DNA of 64,000 nucleotides. Origin: Thermus amyloliquefaciens. GTDB taxonomy: Bacteria > Deinococcota > Deinococci > Deinococcales > Thermaceae. The notes beneath the pieces were generated by a model. The model had not been told where the DNA came from. It searched no databases and saw nothing but the letters and a program-made list of their open reading frames with translations. A program made the translations under genes and the position numbers. Each line of letters starts with the position of its first letter. The first letter of the stretch is position 1. The stretch lies in NCBI RefSeq assembly GCF_000744885.1, contig NZ_JQMV01000003.1, forward strand, positions 1,054,001 through 1,118,000. Direction: 5' to 3'. Positions 50,742 through 61,435 of this stretch are shown one piece after another.

Positions 50742-51856
50742 GCTGGGGAGTTTACCACAGGGGCCAGGCGCTCCAGGGCCAGGGAGAGCTCTTCTTCGCT
50801 TTTGCAGAAGGCAAAGCGGAAGAGGTAAAAAGGCGGGTCCTCCCGGTAGAAGGCCGAGGCCGGGATCAGGGCCACCCGGGCCGCCTCCAGCAACCGGAAG
50901 GCGTCCCATCCCGGAAGCTCCGCCATGAGGAAGTAGGTGCCCTGGGGCTCGTAGGCCCGCAGGCCCAGACTCCTGAGCCCAAAGAGGAGCAGGTCCCGCC
51001 GTTTCCGGTAGCTCTCCCGCAAGGCCTCGTAGAAGCCCTCCCGCCGGGCCACCCTCAGGGCCTCCGCCACCCCCGCCTGCAGGGGGCTTGGGGCGGAGAA
51101 GCTCGTCCACTGGCGCATCCCCGCCAGGATGGGCATGTATTCCTTGGGCCCCACGATCCAGCCCACGCGGTAGCCCGTGGCCTCGAGGCGCTTCCCCGCG
51201 CTTCCCACGGTGAAGGTGCGCTCGGGGGCGAAGGCCCTTAAGCGGGGCGGCCTTTCCCCAAAGTAGAGCTCGTCGTAGACCTCGTCGGAGATCAGGAAGA
51301 GGTCGTGCCTCCGGGCGAGGTCCGCTATCCCCCTCAACTCCTCCTCCCGGAAGACCAGGCCCGTGGGGTTCATGGGGGCGTTGAGGAGGAGGGCCCGGGT
51401 GCGGGGGGTGATGGCCCCCTCCAGGGCCAAGGGGTCCAGGCGGAAGCCCTGCTCCCCAAGCTCAAGCCGCACCAACCGGGCCTCGGCCCCCGCCAGGAAG
51501 GCATCGGGCAGGTACACGTCAAAGAAGGGCTCCAGGACCACCAGCTCGTCCCCCGGGCCCACCAGGCTTTGCACCAGCACGTGGATGGCCTCCGTGGCCC
51601 CGGAGGTGACCACCACGTTGTCGGGCTCCACCCCAAACTCCTCCGCCAGGGCCTCCCGGAGGGCAGGAAGCCCCGCGGGGGGAGCGTACTGGTCATGGCG
51701 ACCCAGGGCCCTGGCCACCGCCTCCAGGAGGAAGGGGGGCGGGGGGTTGGAGGGAAACCCCTGGCCCAGGTTCACCGCCTGGAGCCTGGCCGCAAGCCCG
51801 CTCATCTTGGGGAAGATGCTTTCCCGGGCCGCCTGGGTGCGGGGATGAAGCCGCAT
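50738..51856 (-). CDS. Aminotransferase class I (glutamine transaminase K-like)
   Basis: 372 residues, PLP fold type I. It has VNLGQGFPSNPPPPFLLEA, VVTSGATEAIHVLVQSL, NAPMNPTGLVFREEELR, SDEVYDELYFGE, the Schiff-base Lys in TVGSAGKRLEATGYRVGW, and RFAFCK near the end with the carboxylate Arg. It resembles kynurenine/glutamine aminotransferases, including a T. thermophilus enzyme of known structure. ATG at 51856 follows TACCCT by 6 nt. It leads the operon with the E1 subunits, so it may supply a 2-oxoacid for them. Confidence 0.9.
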   Translation of the reverse strand: MRLHPRTQAARESIFPKMSGLAARLQAVNLGQGFPSNPPPPFLLEAVARALGRHDQYAPPAGLPALREALAEEFGVEPDNVVVTSGATEAIHVLVQSLVGPGDELVVLEPFFDVYLPDAFLAGAEARLVRLELGEQGFRLDPLALEGAITPRTRALLLNAPMNPTGLVFREEELRGIADLARRHDLFLISDEVYDELYFGERPPRLRAFAPERTFTVGSAGKRLEATGYRVGWIVGPKEYMPILAGMRQWTSFSAPSPLQAGVAEALRVARREGFYEALRESYRKRRDLLLFGLRSLGLRAYEPQGTYFLMAELPGWDAFRLLEAARVALIPASAFYREDPPFYLFRFAFCKSEEELSLALERLAPVVNSPA

Positions 51857-51862
51857 AGGTAA

Positions 51863-51891
51863 AGGGTAGCCCAAAGCCCCCCTCGCCTCAA
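51863..51891 (-). promoter_or_regulatory. Promoter of the aminotransferase-E1 operon
   Basis: On the minus strand TTGAGG (51891-51886) and TACCCT (51868-51863) are 17 nt apart, and the -10 is 6 nt before the start codon, giving a leaderless mRNA. The -35 overlaps the tpiA stop. Confidence 0.6.
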
Positions 51892-52640
51892 CCGGCGATC
51901 CTAAGGAGGCTTAAAAAGCTTTCCAGCTCCAGGCTGGCCCCGCCCACCAGCCCCCCGTCCACGTTGGGCATGGAGAGGAGGTCGGCGAAGTTCCTGGGGT
52001 TCACGCTCCCCCCGTAGAGGATCCTCACCCGCCCGGCGAAGGCCTCCCCATAGCGCTCCGCCAGGGCCTGGCGGATGGCCTGGTGCATGGCCTCGGCGTC
52101 CTCAGGGGTGGCGTTTTTCCCTGTGCCGATGGCCCAGACGGGCTCGTAGGCGATGACCAGGCGCTCGGGGCCCTCGGGCTCCACCCCCTCGAGGCTCCCC
52201 CTAAGCTGCGCCAGGGTGTAGGGCACCGCCTCCCCCCTTTCCCGCACCTCCAAGGGCTCCCCCACGCAGAGGATGGGGGTGATGCCCTCCTCCAGAAGCC
52301 TCTTGGCCTTCTCCGCCACCAGGGCGTCCGTCTCGCGGTGGTAGCGCCGCCTTTCCGAGTGCCCCACGATGGCGTAACGGCAGCCCAGGTCCTTGAGCAT
52401 CCGGGCGGAGACCTCCCCCGTGTAGGCCCCTTCCCGATGGGGGGAAACGTCCTGGGCCCCGTAGGCCACCTGGCTCCCCGAAAACACCTCCTTGGCCGCG
52501 GGGAGCATGGGAAAGGCGGGCAAGACCGCCACCTCGGCCTGCAGAGGGGGAAGGAGCCTTTTCAGCTCGGCAAACCAGACCCGGGCCTCCGAGGGCACCT
52601 TGTGCATCTTCCAGTTTCCTGCCACCAAAACCCTGCGCAT
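51888..52640 (-). CDS. tpiA: Triosephosphate isomerase
   Basis: 250 residues, complete TIM barrel. Catalytic residues: Lys11 (AGNWKMH), His in IVGHSERR (~96) and Glu in [15 protein letters not shown]; phosphate loop ILYGGSVNP and GLVGGASL. Interconverts dihydroxyacetone phosphate and glyceraldehyde 3-phosphate. ATG at 52640 is 6 nt after TAGGAT (minus 52652-52647), and a terminator separates it from pgk, so it probably has its own leaderless transcript. Confidence 0.97.
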   Translation of the reverse strand: MRRVLVAGNWKMHKVPSEARVWFAELKRLLPPLQAEVAVLPAFPMLPAAKEVFSGSQVAYGAQDVSPHREGAYTGEVSARMLKDLGCRYAIVGHSERRRYHRETDALVAEKAKRLLEEGITPILCVGEPLEVRERGEAVPYTLAQLRGSLEGVEPEGPERLVIAYEPVWAIGTGKNATPEDAEAMHQAIRQALAERYGEAFAGRVRILYGGSVNPRNFADLLSMPNVDGGLVGGASLELESFLSLLRIAG

Positions 52641-52656
52641 GCCGCCATCCTACTAG

Positions 52657-52681
52657 GAAAACCCCGCCCGTGAGGGCGGGG
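52657..52681 (-). terminator. Intrinsic terminator after pgk
   Basis: On the minus strand an 8-bp stem GCCCCGCCC-type (52681-52674 with 52669-52662, loop of four) is followed by TTTTCC. A standard Rho-independent terminator between pgk and tpiA. Confidence 0.8.
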
Positions 52682-52696
52682 CCGGAAGGGACCTCC

Positions 52697-53866
52697 TTAT
52701 TCCAAGACCTCGAGGCCGGGGAGGGTGCCCTTCTCCAGGTACTCCAGGCTCGCCCCACCCCCGGTGGACACGTGGCTAAAGCGCTCCTTGAGGCCCAGGC
52801 GGTTCACCGCCGCCACGGAATTGCCCCCGCCCACCACGGTGAAGGCCCCCTCCAAGGCCGCCACCGCACGCCCCACCGCCAGGGTGCCCTCGTCAAAGGG
52901 GGGCACCTCAAAGACCCCCATGGGCCCGTTCCAAAAGACCGTCCTGGAGCCCTTTAGGGCCTCGGCGAAGGCCTCCTGGGTCCTGGGCCCGATGTCCAAC
53001 CCCATGTAGGGCACGGGGATGGCGTCCGCGGGGAAGACCCTATTCTCCACCCCGGGCTCAATCCGCTCCGCCGCCACCACGTCCACGGGCAGGTGGACCT
53101 TCACCCCTAAGGACTCCGCCCGCCGAAGGAGGTCTTTTGCCAGATCCAGGCGGTCCTCCTCCACCAGGCTCCTCCCCACCTCGCCCCCCAGGGCCTTGAG
53201 GAAGGTAAAGGCCATGGCCCCCCCGATCAAAAGGCGGTCGATGCGGGGCAAGAGGTTCTCCATCACCCCGATCTTGTCCGAAACCTTGGCCCCACCGATG
53301 ACCACGGCATAGGGCTTCTCCGGGGCGTGAAGAAGGCGGGAAAGCGCCCTCACCTCCTTCTCCATCAGCAAGCCCGCGAAGGAGGGGAGGAGCCTGGCCA
53401 CCCCCACCACGCTGGCGTGGGCGCGGTGGGCGCTCCCGAAGGCGTCCAGGACGAAGGCCTCCCCTAGCCGGGCGTAGCGGGCGGCGAGGTCCGGGTCGTT
53501 TTTTTCCTCGCCCGGCTCAAAGCGGACGTTTTCCAACACGGCCACCTGGCCTGCCCCAAGCCCCTGGACCGCGGCATAGGCCTCCTCCGAGCCCGGGGGG
53601 AAGGGAACGAAGCGCACCCCGGGAAGGTGCCGCCCCAAGGCCTCCGCCACCGGGGCCAAGGAGTACTTCGGATCCGGCCCCTTGGGCCGCCCCAGGTGGG
53701 AGAGGAGGACCAAGGAAGCCCCCTGGGCCAGGAGGTGGCGCAGGGTGGGGAGGCTCTCCACGATGCGGGTCTCGTCCTCCACCGCCCCGTCCTTCAGGGG
53801 CACGTTGTAGTCCACCCGGACCAAAACCCGCTTGCCCCGGGCCTCGAGGTCCTTCAGGGTACGCAT
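52697..53866 (-). CDS. pgk: Phosphoglycerate kinase
   Basis: 389 residues, full length. Motifs: [72 protein letters not shown], and the C-terminal nucleotide site [31 protein letters not shown]. Makes ATP from 1,3-bisphosphoglycerate. ATG directly follows the gap stop, so expression is coupled. Confidence 0.97.
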   Translation of the reverse strand: MRTLKDLEARGKRVLVRVDYNVPLKDGAVEDETRIVESLPTLRHLLAQGASLVLLSHLGRPKGPDPKYSLAPVAEALGRHLPGVRFVPFPPGSEEAYAAVQGLGAGQVAVLENVRFEPGEEKNDPDLAARYARLGEAFVLDAFGSAHRAHASVVGVARLLPSFAGLLMEKEVRALSRLLHAPEKPYAVVIGGAKVSDKIGVMENLLPRIDRLLIGGAMAFTFLKALGGEVGRSLVEEDRLDLAKDLLRRAESLGVKVHLPVDVVAAERIEPGVENRVFPADAIPVPYMGLDIGPRTQEAFAEALKGSRTVFWNGPMGVFEVPPFDEGTLAVGRAVAALEGAFTVVGGGNSVAAVNRLGLKERFSHVSTGGGASLEYLEKGTLPGLEVLE

Positions 53867-55048
<1,182 letters not shown>

Positions 55049-55654
55049 ATGAAAACCGAGGCCCTTCCCTATCCACCCCTGGTCAAAACCCTCTGGCCCC
55101 ACCGCACCCTGGCCCGGGACCTGGCCCTGGTCCTGGGGGGTAGCCTCCTGGTGGCCTTGGCCGCCAGAATCAGCCTCCCCCTGCCCTTCACCCCCGTGCC
55201 CATCACGGGACAGACCCTGGCGGTCCTCCTGGTGGGCGCCGCCTTGGGAAGCCGCCTGGGGTTCTTGGCCCTCTTGGCCTACCTGGCGGAAGGGGCCATG
55301 GGGCTACCCGTCTTCGCTGGGGGAACGGGCGGCCTGGCCAAGATCCTGGGCCCCACCGGGGGCTTTCTTCTGGCCTTCCCCTTGGCCGCAGGCCTGGTGG
55401 GGTTTTTGGTGGAACGGTTCGGCCTGGACCGGAACTTCCTGGGAACCCTTCTGGCCATGCTTGCGGGAAACGCCCTGCTCTACCTGGTGGGGCTTCCCTG
55501 GCTCGCCGCTTGGCTCATGGGGGCGGGCAAGTTCGCCGGAACGGGCGCCCTTCTGGCCATGGGGCTTTTCCCCTTCATCCCTGGGGACCTGGTGAAGGCG
55601 GTGGTGGCGGCTTTGCTTCTGCCCTCCGCCTGGAAGGGGCTGGGAAGGCGTTAG
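55049..55654 (+). CDS. bioY: Biotin transporter BioY
   Basis: 201 residues, six membrane helices, S-component of the biotin ECF transporter (BioY can also work alone). It has FTPVPITGQTLAVLLVGAALGSRLG, YLAEGAMGLPVFAGG (GxxGLPVF), LLAFPLAAGLVG, and AMGLFPFIPGDLVKAVVAALL (FIPGDxxK). These cover the family's conserved positions. ATG at 55049 follows AGGAGG. Regulated, by inference, by the operator at its promoter. No biotin synthesis genes are seen here. Confidence 0.95.
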   Translation: MKTEALPYPPLVKTLWPHRTLARDLALVLGGSLLVALAARISLPLPFTPVPITGQTLAVLLVGAALGSRLGFLALLAYLAEGAMGLPVFAGGTGGLAKILGPTGGFLLAFPLAAGLVGFLVERFGLDRNFLGTLLAMLAGNALLYLVGLPWLAAWLMGAGKFAGTGALLAMGLFPFIPGDLVKAVVAALLLPSAWKGLGRR

Positions 55655-55655
55655 G

Positions 55656-55807
55656 GTGCGGCTGGCCCTAGGGCATATCGCCAAACGGGAAAGCCTCTCG
55701 GAGCTTCTTCGGGCCCTGGCTCCTCGGGTGCGCCAGGCTGGAGGGGGTACCGCGCCCGCTACCCCCTCCTCCGCCACCGGCGGCCCGAGGCTTACCGCCT
55801 CTGGTAA
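55656..55807 (+). pseudogene. Broken small gene after bioY (possible L17-like tail)
   Basis: GTG at 55656, 1 nt after the bioY stop, starts a frame reading HIAKRESLSELLRALAPRVR. At a run of five G (55752-55756 region) the frame is lost; with one more base it continues GGGYRARYPLLRHRRPEAY and stops at 55807. The restored ~50-residue peptide looks coding. APRxR...GGYxR...L...RR resembles the C-terminal part of ribosomal protein L17, but the match is short and may be chance. It may be a decayed gene or a sequence with a missing base. Confidence 0.35.
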
Positions 55808-55816
55808 GATGCCTTC

Positions 55817-56242
55817 GTGCTGGAGAACCGCCGGGCACGGCACGACTACGAGATCCTGGAAACCTACGAGGCGGGGCTCGTCCTTAAGGGCACCGAGGTC
55901 AAGTCCTTGCGGGCCGGCAAGGTGGACTTCACGGGGAGCTTCGCCAAGTTTGAAAACGGCGAGCTCTTTCTAGAAAATCTCTATATTGCCCCCTACGAAA
56001 AAGGCTCCTACACCAATGTGGACCCCCGCAGGAAACGCAAGCTTCTCCTCCACCGCCACGAGCTGAACCGGCTTAGGGGCAAGGTGGAGCAGAAGGGCCT
56101 CACCCTGGTACCCTTAAGGATCTACTTCAACGAACGGGGCTACGCCAAGGTGCTTCTGGGCTTAGCCCGGGGGAAAAAGGCCTATCAGAGGAAGGAAGAC
56201 GACAAGAAGCGGGCGGTGCGCCGCGCCCTGGAGGAGCTATGA
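55817..56242 (+). CDS. smpB: SsrA-binding protein SmpB
   Basis: 141 residues, OB-fold partner of tmRNA in ribosome rescue. It has RRARHDYEILETYEAGLVLKGTEVKSLRAGKV, EGSYTNVDPRRKRKLLLHRHEL (with K instead of E at the first), LVPLRIYFNERGYAKVLLGLARGKK and the basic tail KKRAVRRALEEL that inserts in the mRNA channel. GTG at 55817 lies 6 nt after TAAGAT (55805-55810), so a leaderless mRNA is likely. Overlaps the amidase gene by 4 nt. Confidence 0.96.
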   Translation: MLENRRARHDYEILETYEAGLVLKGTEVKSLRAGKVDFTGSFAKFENGELFLENLYIAPYEKGSYTNVDPRRKRKLLLHRHELNRLRGKVEQKGLTLVPLRIYFNERGYAKVLLGLARGKKAYQRKEDDKKRAVRRALEEL

Positions 56243-57381
56243 GGTTTGCCTTGGCCTTCCTTCTCCTTTTCGCCCTGGCCCAGGCCCCAAGGCCCCTTTT
56301 GGTGGGGGGAGAGGTGGGGCAGGCCCTTTACCCGGGGGGGCGGGGCGTGGCCTATGGGGAGGTGGGCCTTCTCGCCCGGGGCCTGGGGCTTGCCCTTTGG
56401 CAAGGGGAAGGCCAGGTGGCCCTGGGCCTGGGAAGCCGCTACAAGGCCTTCCCCCTGGTGGAAAACGAGGCCCAGGCCGCGGCCCGGCAAGCCGCCTGGA
56501 AGCGGGGGCCGGAGGTCCTCGTCCCCTTGAGGCCCCTGAGCGAGGCCTTGGGCCTGGAGTACCGGGCCCAGGAGGGCATCCTCCTCCGCCTTCCCTGGGC
56601 CCGTCTTCTCGGCATGGCGCGGGGGCCAGACCGGGTGGTCCTGCGCTTCTCCCGGGAGGTGAACGCCCTGGTGGAGGGCAACAGCGTCCTCTTCCTCCTG
56701 GCCCAGGGGGAAGGGGCGGGCCTCAGCCAGGAGGCCCAAGGGCTTCGCCTGGCCCTGGAAAGCCCGCCCGCCCAGCTTTACTACCCTGGCGGGGGCCAGG
56801 TGGTCCTGGAGTGGGGTTCCCCGGCCAAACCTAGGCCCACGGTGCTCCTGGACCCGGGGCACGGGGGGCAGGACCCAGGCATTTCCGCGGGGGGGCTCGC
56901 GGAAAAGGACCTCACCCTGGACCTGGCCAAGAGGGTGGCCTCCCGCGTGGCCAACGCCAGGCTCACTCGGCAAGGGGACCAGTACGTGCCCCTCGAGGCC
57001 CGCCTGGCCCAGGCGCAGACCGCCTCGGTGATGGTCTCCCTGCACGCGACCCAGGGGAGCGCGGTCAACCTCTACCTGCCCAAGGCCCGCACCTCCCCCC
57101 TCGCCCAAAACGCCGCGGCCCTCCTGGCCACGGCCCCGGCGGAGCAAGCCGCCTTGTTGAAGGTCTACGCCGGGGACCCAGGACGCCTAGCCGAGGCCCT
57201 GGAAAAGGCCTTCTCCGCCCTGGGCATCGTGCTGGCCCGGGCCGAGGGCCCCTACGCCCTCACGGATATCCCCGGGGCAGGGGTGCTCCTGGAGGTGGGG
57301 GTGGAGCGGCTAAAGACCCCTGAGGCCCGCAACCAGGTGGCGGAGGCCATCGCCCAGGCCATCCGCACCTACTTGGAGTAG
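56239..57381 (+). CDS. N-acetylmuramoyl-L-alanine amidase (Amidase_3)
   Basis: 380 residues: signal peptide (FALAFLLLFALAQA), an N-terminal copper-amine-oxidase-like beta region (~20-190, with VLVPLRPLSEALGLEYRAQEG), and a C-terminal zinc amidase domain (~198-380). Catalytic/zinc residues: His in VLLDPGHGGQDPG, Glu in GLAEKDLTLDLAKRV, His in MVSLHATQG, and Glu in VLLEVGV. It cuts the peptide stem from peptidoglycan in the periplasm. Within an smpB-amidase-GerMN-smc-mazG run. Confidence 0.92.
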   Translation: MRFALAFLLLFALAQAPRPLLVGGEVGQALYPGGRGVAYGEVGLLARGLGLALWQGEGQVALGLGSRYKAFPLVENEAQAAARQAAWKRGPEVLVPLRPLSEALGLEYRAQEGILLRLPWARLLGMARGPDRVVLRFSREVNALVEGNSVLFLLAQGEGAGLSQEAQGLRLALESPPAQLYYPGGGQVVLEWGSPAKPRPTVLLDPGHGGQDPGISAGGLAEKDLTLDLAKRVASRVANARLTRQGDQYVPLEARLAQAQTASVMVSLHATQGSAVNLYLPKARTSPLAQNAAALLATAPAEQAALLKVYAGDPGRLAEALEKAFSALGIVLARAEGPYALTDIPGAGVLLEVGVERLKTPEARNQVAEAIAQAIRTYLE

Positions 57382-57383
57382 CC

Positions 57384-57881
57384 ATGCGCCGACTTTTGAC
57401 CTTCTGGAACCTCCTTGGCCTGGCCTTCTTCGTCCTGGGGGCGATGGTCTACTGGCAAAGCTCAGGTCCCCAGGCCTCCTCCGCCCTGCCCTTGCCCTCG
57501 GAGGAGGCCCAGGCCGCAAGCAGCCTGCCCGCGATCCTTTACCTTCCCAACCCCCCTCAAGGCCTCCTGAAGGAAACCCGCACCCTGGAGCTAGGCCCGG
57601 GGGATACGCCGGAGAGCAAGGTTCTGGCCACCTGGGCCGAGGCCCTGGGTGCCCCCAGACCCCGGGCCCTCTACCGGATGGCCGGGCGCCTCGTGGTGGA
57701 CCTTCCCGCGGATTTCGTCCGGGGTCTAGACGCTAGCCAGGAAGCCCTCCGCCTCTACAGCCTGGCCTACACCCTCCTGGCCACCTTTCCGCAGGCCGAG
57801 GAGGTGCGCTTCCTGGTGGAGGGGGAACCGAAGCCGGGGCTGGCCCATTTGGACCTAAGCCAACCCTATCGCCTGCCATGA
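57384..57881 (+). CDS. GerMN-domain envelope protein
   Basis: 165 residues with an N-terminal membrane anchor (LLTFWNLLGLAFFVLGAMVYW) and a GerMN (sporulation/germination) domain: LKETRTLELGPGDTPESKVLATWAE, RLVVDLPADFVRGLDASQEALRLYSLAYTLLATFPQAEEVRFLVEGE. In non-sporulating bacteria this domain accompanies cell-wall amidases, as here (2 nt after). It probably acts with the amidase at the envelope. ATGA overlap with smc. Confidence 0.88.
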   Translation: MRRLLTFWNLLGLAFFVLGAMVYWQSSGPQASSALPLPSEEAQAASSLPAILYLPNPPQGLLKETRTLELGPGDTPESKVLATWAEALGAPRPRALYRMAGRLVVDLPADFVRGLDASQEALRLYSLAYTLLATFPQAEEVRFLVEGEPKPGLAHLDLSQPYRLP

Positions 57882-60800
57882 GGGAACAAGAAGCCTGGCG
57901 CATTGACCGCTTGGTCCTACAGGGGTTCAAGTCCTTTGCGGAGCGCACCGCCTTGGACTTTCCCGACCCCATCACCGGCATCATCGGGCCCAACGGCTCG
58001 GGCAAGAGCAACCTGGTGGAGGCCCTGCGCTTCGTGACCGGGGCCCGGGCTCAGGAGCTGCGCGGGCAGGAGCTTGGCGCCTTCCTCTTCCACGGGGGGG
58101 AGGGACGCCCCCCCCAGGCCATGGCGGAGGTGCGCCTGGAGCTTTCCCGGGGCCGGGAAAGGCTCACCGTGGAACGGCGCATCGAGGGGGAGCGCTCCCT
58201 TTTCCGGGTGAACGGCCGCCCCCTAAGCGCCAAGGCCCTGGCCCTCCACCTTGCGGGCACGGGCCTGGGCCGTGGGGGATACGCCATCGTGGGCCAAGGG
58301 GAGGTGGCCGCCCTTCTGGAGGCCCCCGCAGAGGTCCTGCTGGCTCACCTGGAGGAGGCCGCCGGACTGAGGCCGGTGGCGGAAGCGGCCCGGGTAGCCG
58401 AGAGGGAGCTGCAAGAGGCAAGCCGCCTCCTGGAAAGCCGCGAGCAGGAGCTAAAGGAGCTCAAGGCCCAGTGGGAAGGGCTTAGGAGGGAGGCGGAGCG
58501 GGCAAACCGGGCCCGGGCCCTGGACCTCGAGGCCCTCACCCTTAGGGTGAGCCTCCTGGAGGCCCGCATGGAGGAAGCCCGGGCCGAAATGGAGCGGGCA
58601 GAAATGCGGCTTCGCGCCCTGGCCCAGGAGGAGGAGGCCCTGCGGCGGGAGCGGGAGGCCCTGGAGGCAAAGCGCCTGGCCCTGGCGGAGGAAGAGGAAA
58701 CCCTGCGCCAGGAGCTGGAGGCGGTGCGCCTCCACCTAAAGGAACGGGAGGGGTTTGCCCGGGAGCTTAAGGAGCTCACCCGGTTACAGCAGGCCCTGGA
58801 CCGCCCCCCGCCCCCGACCCCGGCCCCCGGTTCCCCCTCCTCCAAGGCCCCTTCAGGAGCTGCGCGCAAAGCTGAAGGCGTTGAAGGAGGAGGAAGCCCG
58901 CCTTCTCGCCGCCAAAAAACGCCACGAGGAGGCCCTCCGCCGCCATGCGGCCGAGGCCGCCCGCTACGAGGAGCGCCTGAGGGCCTACCAGGAGGCCCTG
59001 GCGGAACGCCAGCGCTTGGCGGAGGAACTGGCCCGCAAGCAGGAGGAAATGGAGGGCCTTCAGGCCCAGATGGCCGAACGAAGGCGCCTGGAGACCCGCC
59101 TCGCCGACCTGCGCGCCCAAGCCCAGGGGGCCCTAAGGGAGGCCGAGCGGCTCAGGCGCCTTCTGGAAACGGGCAGCGACCTGCACGAGGGGCCCCGAAG
59201 GGTGCGGAAACTCCCCGGGGTGCTGGGGGTGGTGGCGGACCTGGTGCGGCCCGAACCGGGGCTGGAGGTGGCCCTGGAGGTGGCCCTGGGCCCCCGGCTC
59301 CAATGGGTGCTCACCCAGGACGAGGAGGCGGCCAAGGCCGCCATCGCCCTCCTGAAACGGGAAGGGGGCCGGGCCACCTTCCTGCCCCTCACCCTCCTGT
59401 CCCCCCCACCCCCTCCCCTCCCCCCTCCGGCGCCTGGCCTTTTGGGGCCAGCCTTCCGCCTGGCCCGGCTCCGGCATCCAGGCCTGGCGGAGGAAAGGGT
59501 CCTTCTGGCCCTCCTGGGGGATACCCTGGTCTTCGCGGATCTGGACTCGGCCCTGGCCTACCGAAAGGCGGGAGGCCGGGAAAGGCTGGTCACCCGCGAG
59601 GGCGAGGTCCTGGAGCGCCTGGGGGCCCTAACCGGCGGACGCCTAAAGGGAGGCGGGGAGACCCTTCTTTTGAGGCGGCGCCTGGAGGATCTGGAAGAGG
59701 AAGAGCACCAGCTTAAGGCGGAGATGGCCTCCCTGGAACAGGCCCTGGCCTCCTTGCCCCCCTACCGCCTCCTGGAGGAGGTGCGGGCCCAGGTGGGGGC
59801 CCTGCAGGGCCGTCTCCGCTCCCCCCTGCCCCCAGCTCCCGAGCCCCCACCCCCCCGCAGGAAACCTGGGAGGAGGCCCGGCTCCACGCCCTGGCGGAGG
59901 AAGGCAAGAGGCTTGAGGAAGCCCTGGCCCAGGCGGAGGCCCACGAGCGCTGGCGCCTTCTCTTCCAGGCCCGGCAGGCTTGGGAGGCATCCCAGGAGGA
60001 AGTGCGCCGCCTTCAGGCCAGGATGGAGGAGCTCGAGGACAAGCTGGTCCGCACCGAGCCCCTTTTGGCCAGGGCCCAGGAGCTGGAGGAGCGGCTTAAA
60101 GCCGTTCGCAGGGAAAGGGAGAGGCTCCAGGACCAGCAGACCCGGGCCCTTACCCGGGCCAACGCCCTCGCCAGCGAGCGGGAAAACCTCCGCCTGCTCC
60201 TGGCCCGCCGGGAAGCCCTGCTGGAGGAACTGGGCCAGGAAAGGGCCTCCCTTCCCCCCCTGAACCGGGTGCCCGGCACCCCCAGGGCCCTCCAGGCCAG
60301 GTTGGCCCAGGTGGAGCGGGAGCGGGCGGCCTTGGGGCCGGTAAACGCCCTGGCGGAACGGGAGCTGGCGCAGCTGGAGGCCCGCCTCGAGGCCCAGGAA
60401 AAGGAGGTGCAAGAGGCCACGGAGGCCCTCCTCCGCCTCGAGGCCGAGGCCAAGGCGGTGGAAAAAGCCTACGGGGAAAGGCTGAAGGAAAGCTACCAGG
60501 TTTTCCAAAGCGCCTTCCAGAAATACGCCCTGACCCTCCTGGGCGCCCGGGCCGAGGTGAAGCGGGAGGGGCCAGGACTGAGGCTGGTGGTGGTCCCGGC
60601 GGGAAAGCGCACCCAAGACCTCCGCCTCCTCTCCCTGGGGGAAAAGACCCTGGGGGCCCTGGCCTTCCTCTTCTCCCTGGGCGAACTCCAAGGCGGCTTA
60701 CCCTTGGCCGTGCTGGACGAGGTGGACGCCGCCCTGGACGAGGCCAACCTCATCCGCTTCACCCGCTTCCTCAACTCCGGTAAGCAGTTCATCCTGGTCA

Positions 60801-60913
60801 CCCATCAAAAGCGCACCATGGAGGCCTGCCACGCCCTCTACGGGATCACCGCCCAAGGAGGCGTAAGCCGGGTCTACTCCATCCGCAAGGAGGTGGTCCA
60901 TGACCCTGAATGA
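57878..60913 (+). CDS. smc: Chromosome segregation protein SMC, with two frame breaks
   Basis: Across three frames the locus encodes ~1010 residues, the size of Thermus SMC. Frame 1 (57878-~58830): ATPase head with Walker A GPNGSGKSN, then coiled coil. Frame 2 (~58830-59846): coil, hinge (LPGVLGVVADLVRPEPGLEV ... VFADLDSALAYR). Frame 3 (~59847-60913): return coil, signature LSLGEKTLGALAF (LSLGE instead of LSGGE), Walker B AVLDEVDAALDE. Both breaks are inside C-rich, Pro-coding stretches (58801-58845 and a run of seven C at 59840-59846) that interrupt the coiled coil. The protein is otherwise intact, so sequence error or slippage is more likely than decay. Overlaps mazG. Confidence 0.85.
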
Positions 60914-61226
60914 GTACCAGCAGGAGGCCAAGAAGACCGCCCTTTACCCGGAGGCCTACCGGATCCTGTACCCCACCTTAGGCCTGGTGGGCGAAGCAGG
61001 GGAACTGGCCAACAAGGTGAAGAAGGTGCTTAGGGACCACGGGGGAACCCTGGACCCGGCCTCACGGCAGGACCTTTTGGCTGAGCTAGGGGACTTGCTT
61101 TGGTATGTGGCCCAGCTGGCCACCGACCTGGGGGCGAGCCTGGAGGAGGTGGCCCAAGGCAATCTGGCCAAGCTCCGCTCCCGGCTGGAACGGGGAACCA
61201 TCGGAGGCTCTGGAGACCACCGCTAA
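60900..61226 (+). CDS. MazG-like nucleotide pyrophosphohydrolase
   Basis: 108 residues, all-alpha NTP pyrophosphatase superfamily. It has the metal-binding EAGE ... ELGD arrangement (LGLVGEAGELANKVKKVLRD, LLAELGDLLWYVAQLA), and the common ending LRSRLERGTIGGSGDHR. It probably cleans non-canonical NTPs or dCTP. The ATG lies 14 nt inside the smc 3' end. It is about half the size of E. coli MazG, as in single-domain members. Confidence 0.9.
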   Translation: MTLNEYQQEAKKTALYPEAYRILYPTLGLVGEAGELANKVKKVLRDHGGTLDPASRQDLLAELGDLLWYVAQLATDLGASLEEVAQGNLAKLRSRLERGTIGGSGDHR

Positions 61227-61425
61227 CCACGGGATCCTCCGCTTCATCCGCGCCCTCCAGTTCACCGACCGCACGGGCCTGAACACCCCCGCCGACTGGC
61301 AACCCGGCCACCCGGGCATCGTCAAGCCCCCGGCCACCTTGGAGGAGCTGAAGGCCGACGAGGCCAAGAAGGGCGAGTACACGGAGTACAAGCGCTGGTA
61401 TCTGCGCCTGAAGAAGGCGGAGTAG
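61201..61425 (+). pseudogene. C-terminal remnant of a peroxiredoxin
   Basis: A frame with no start of its own reads NHGILRFIRALQFTDRTGLN then TPADWQPGHPGIVKPPAT and EYTEYKRWYLRLKKAE to a TAG. This is the pattern of the C-terminal region of AhpC/1-Cys-type peroxiredoxins (helix, TPANWxPGD, PP). The N-terminal thioredoxin fold with the peroxidatic Cys is missing. It begins inside the end of mazG, so a deletion fused the two regions. An intrinsic terminator follows in the position expected for the former gene. Confidence 0.6.
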
Positions 61426-61435
61426 GAAAATCCCA

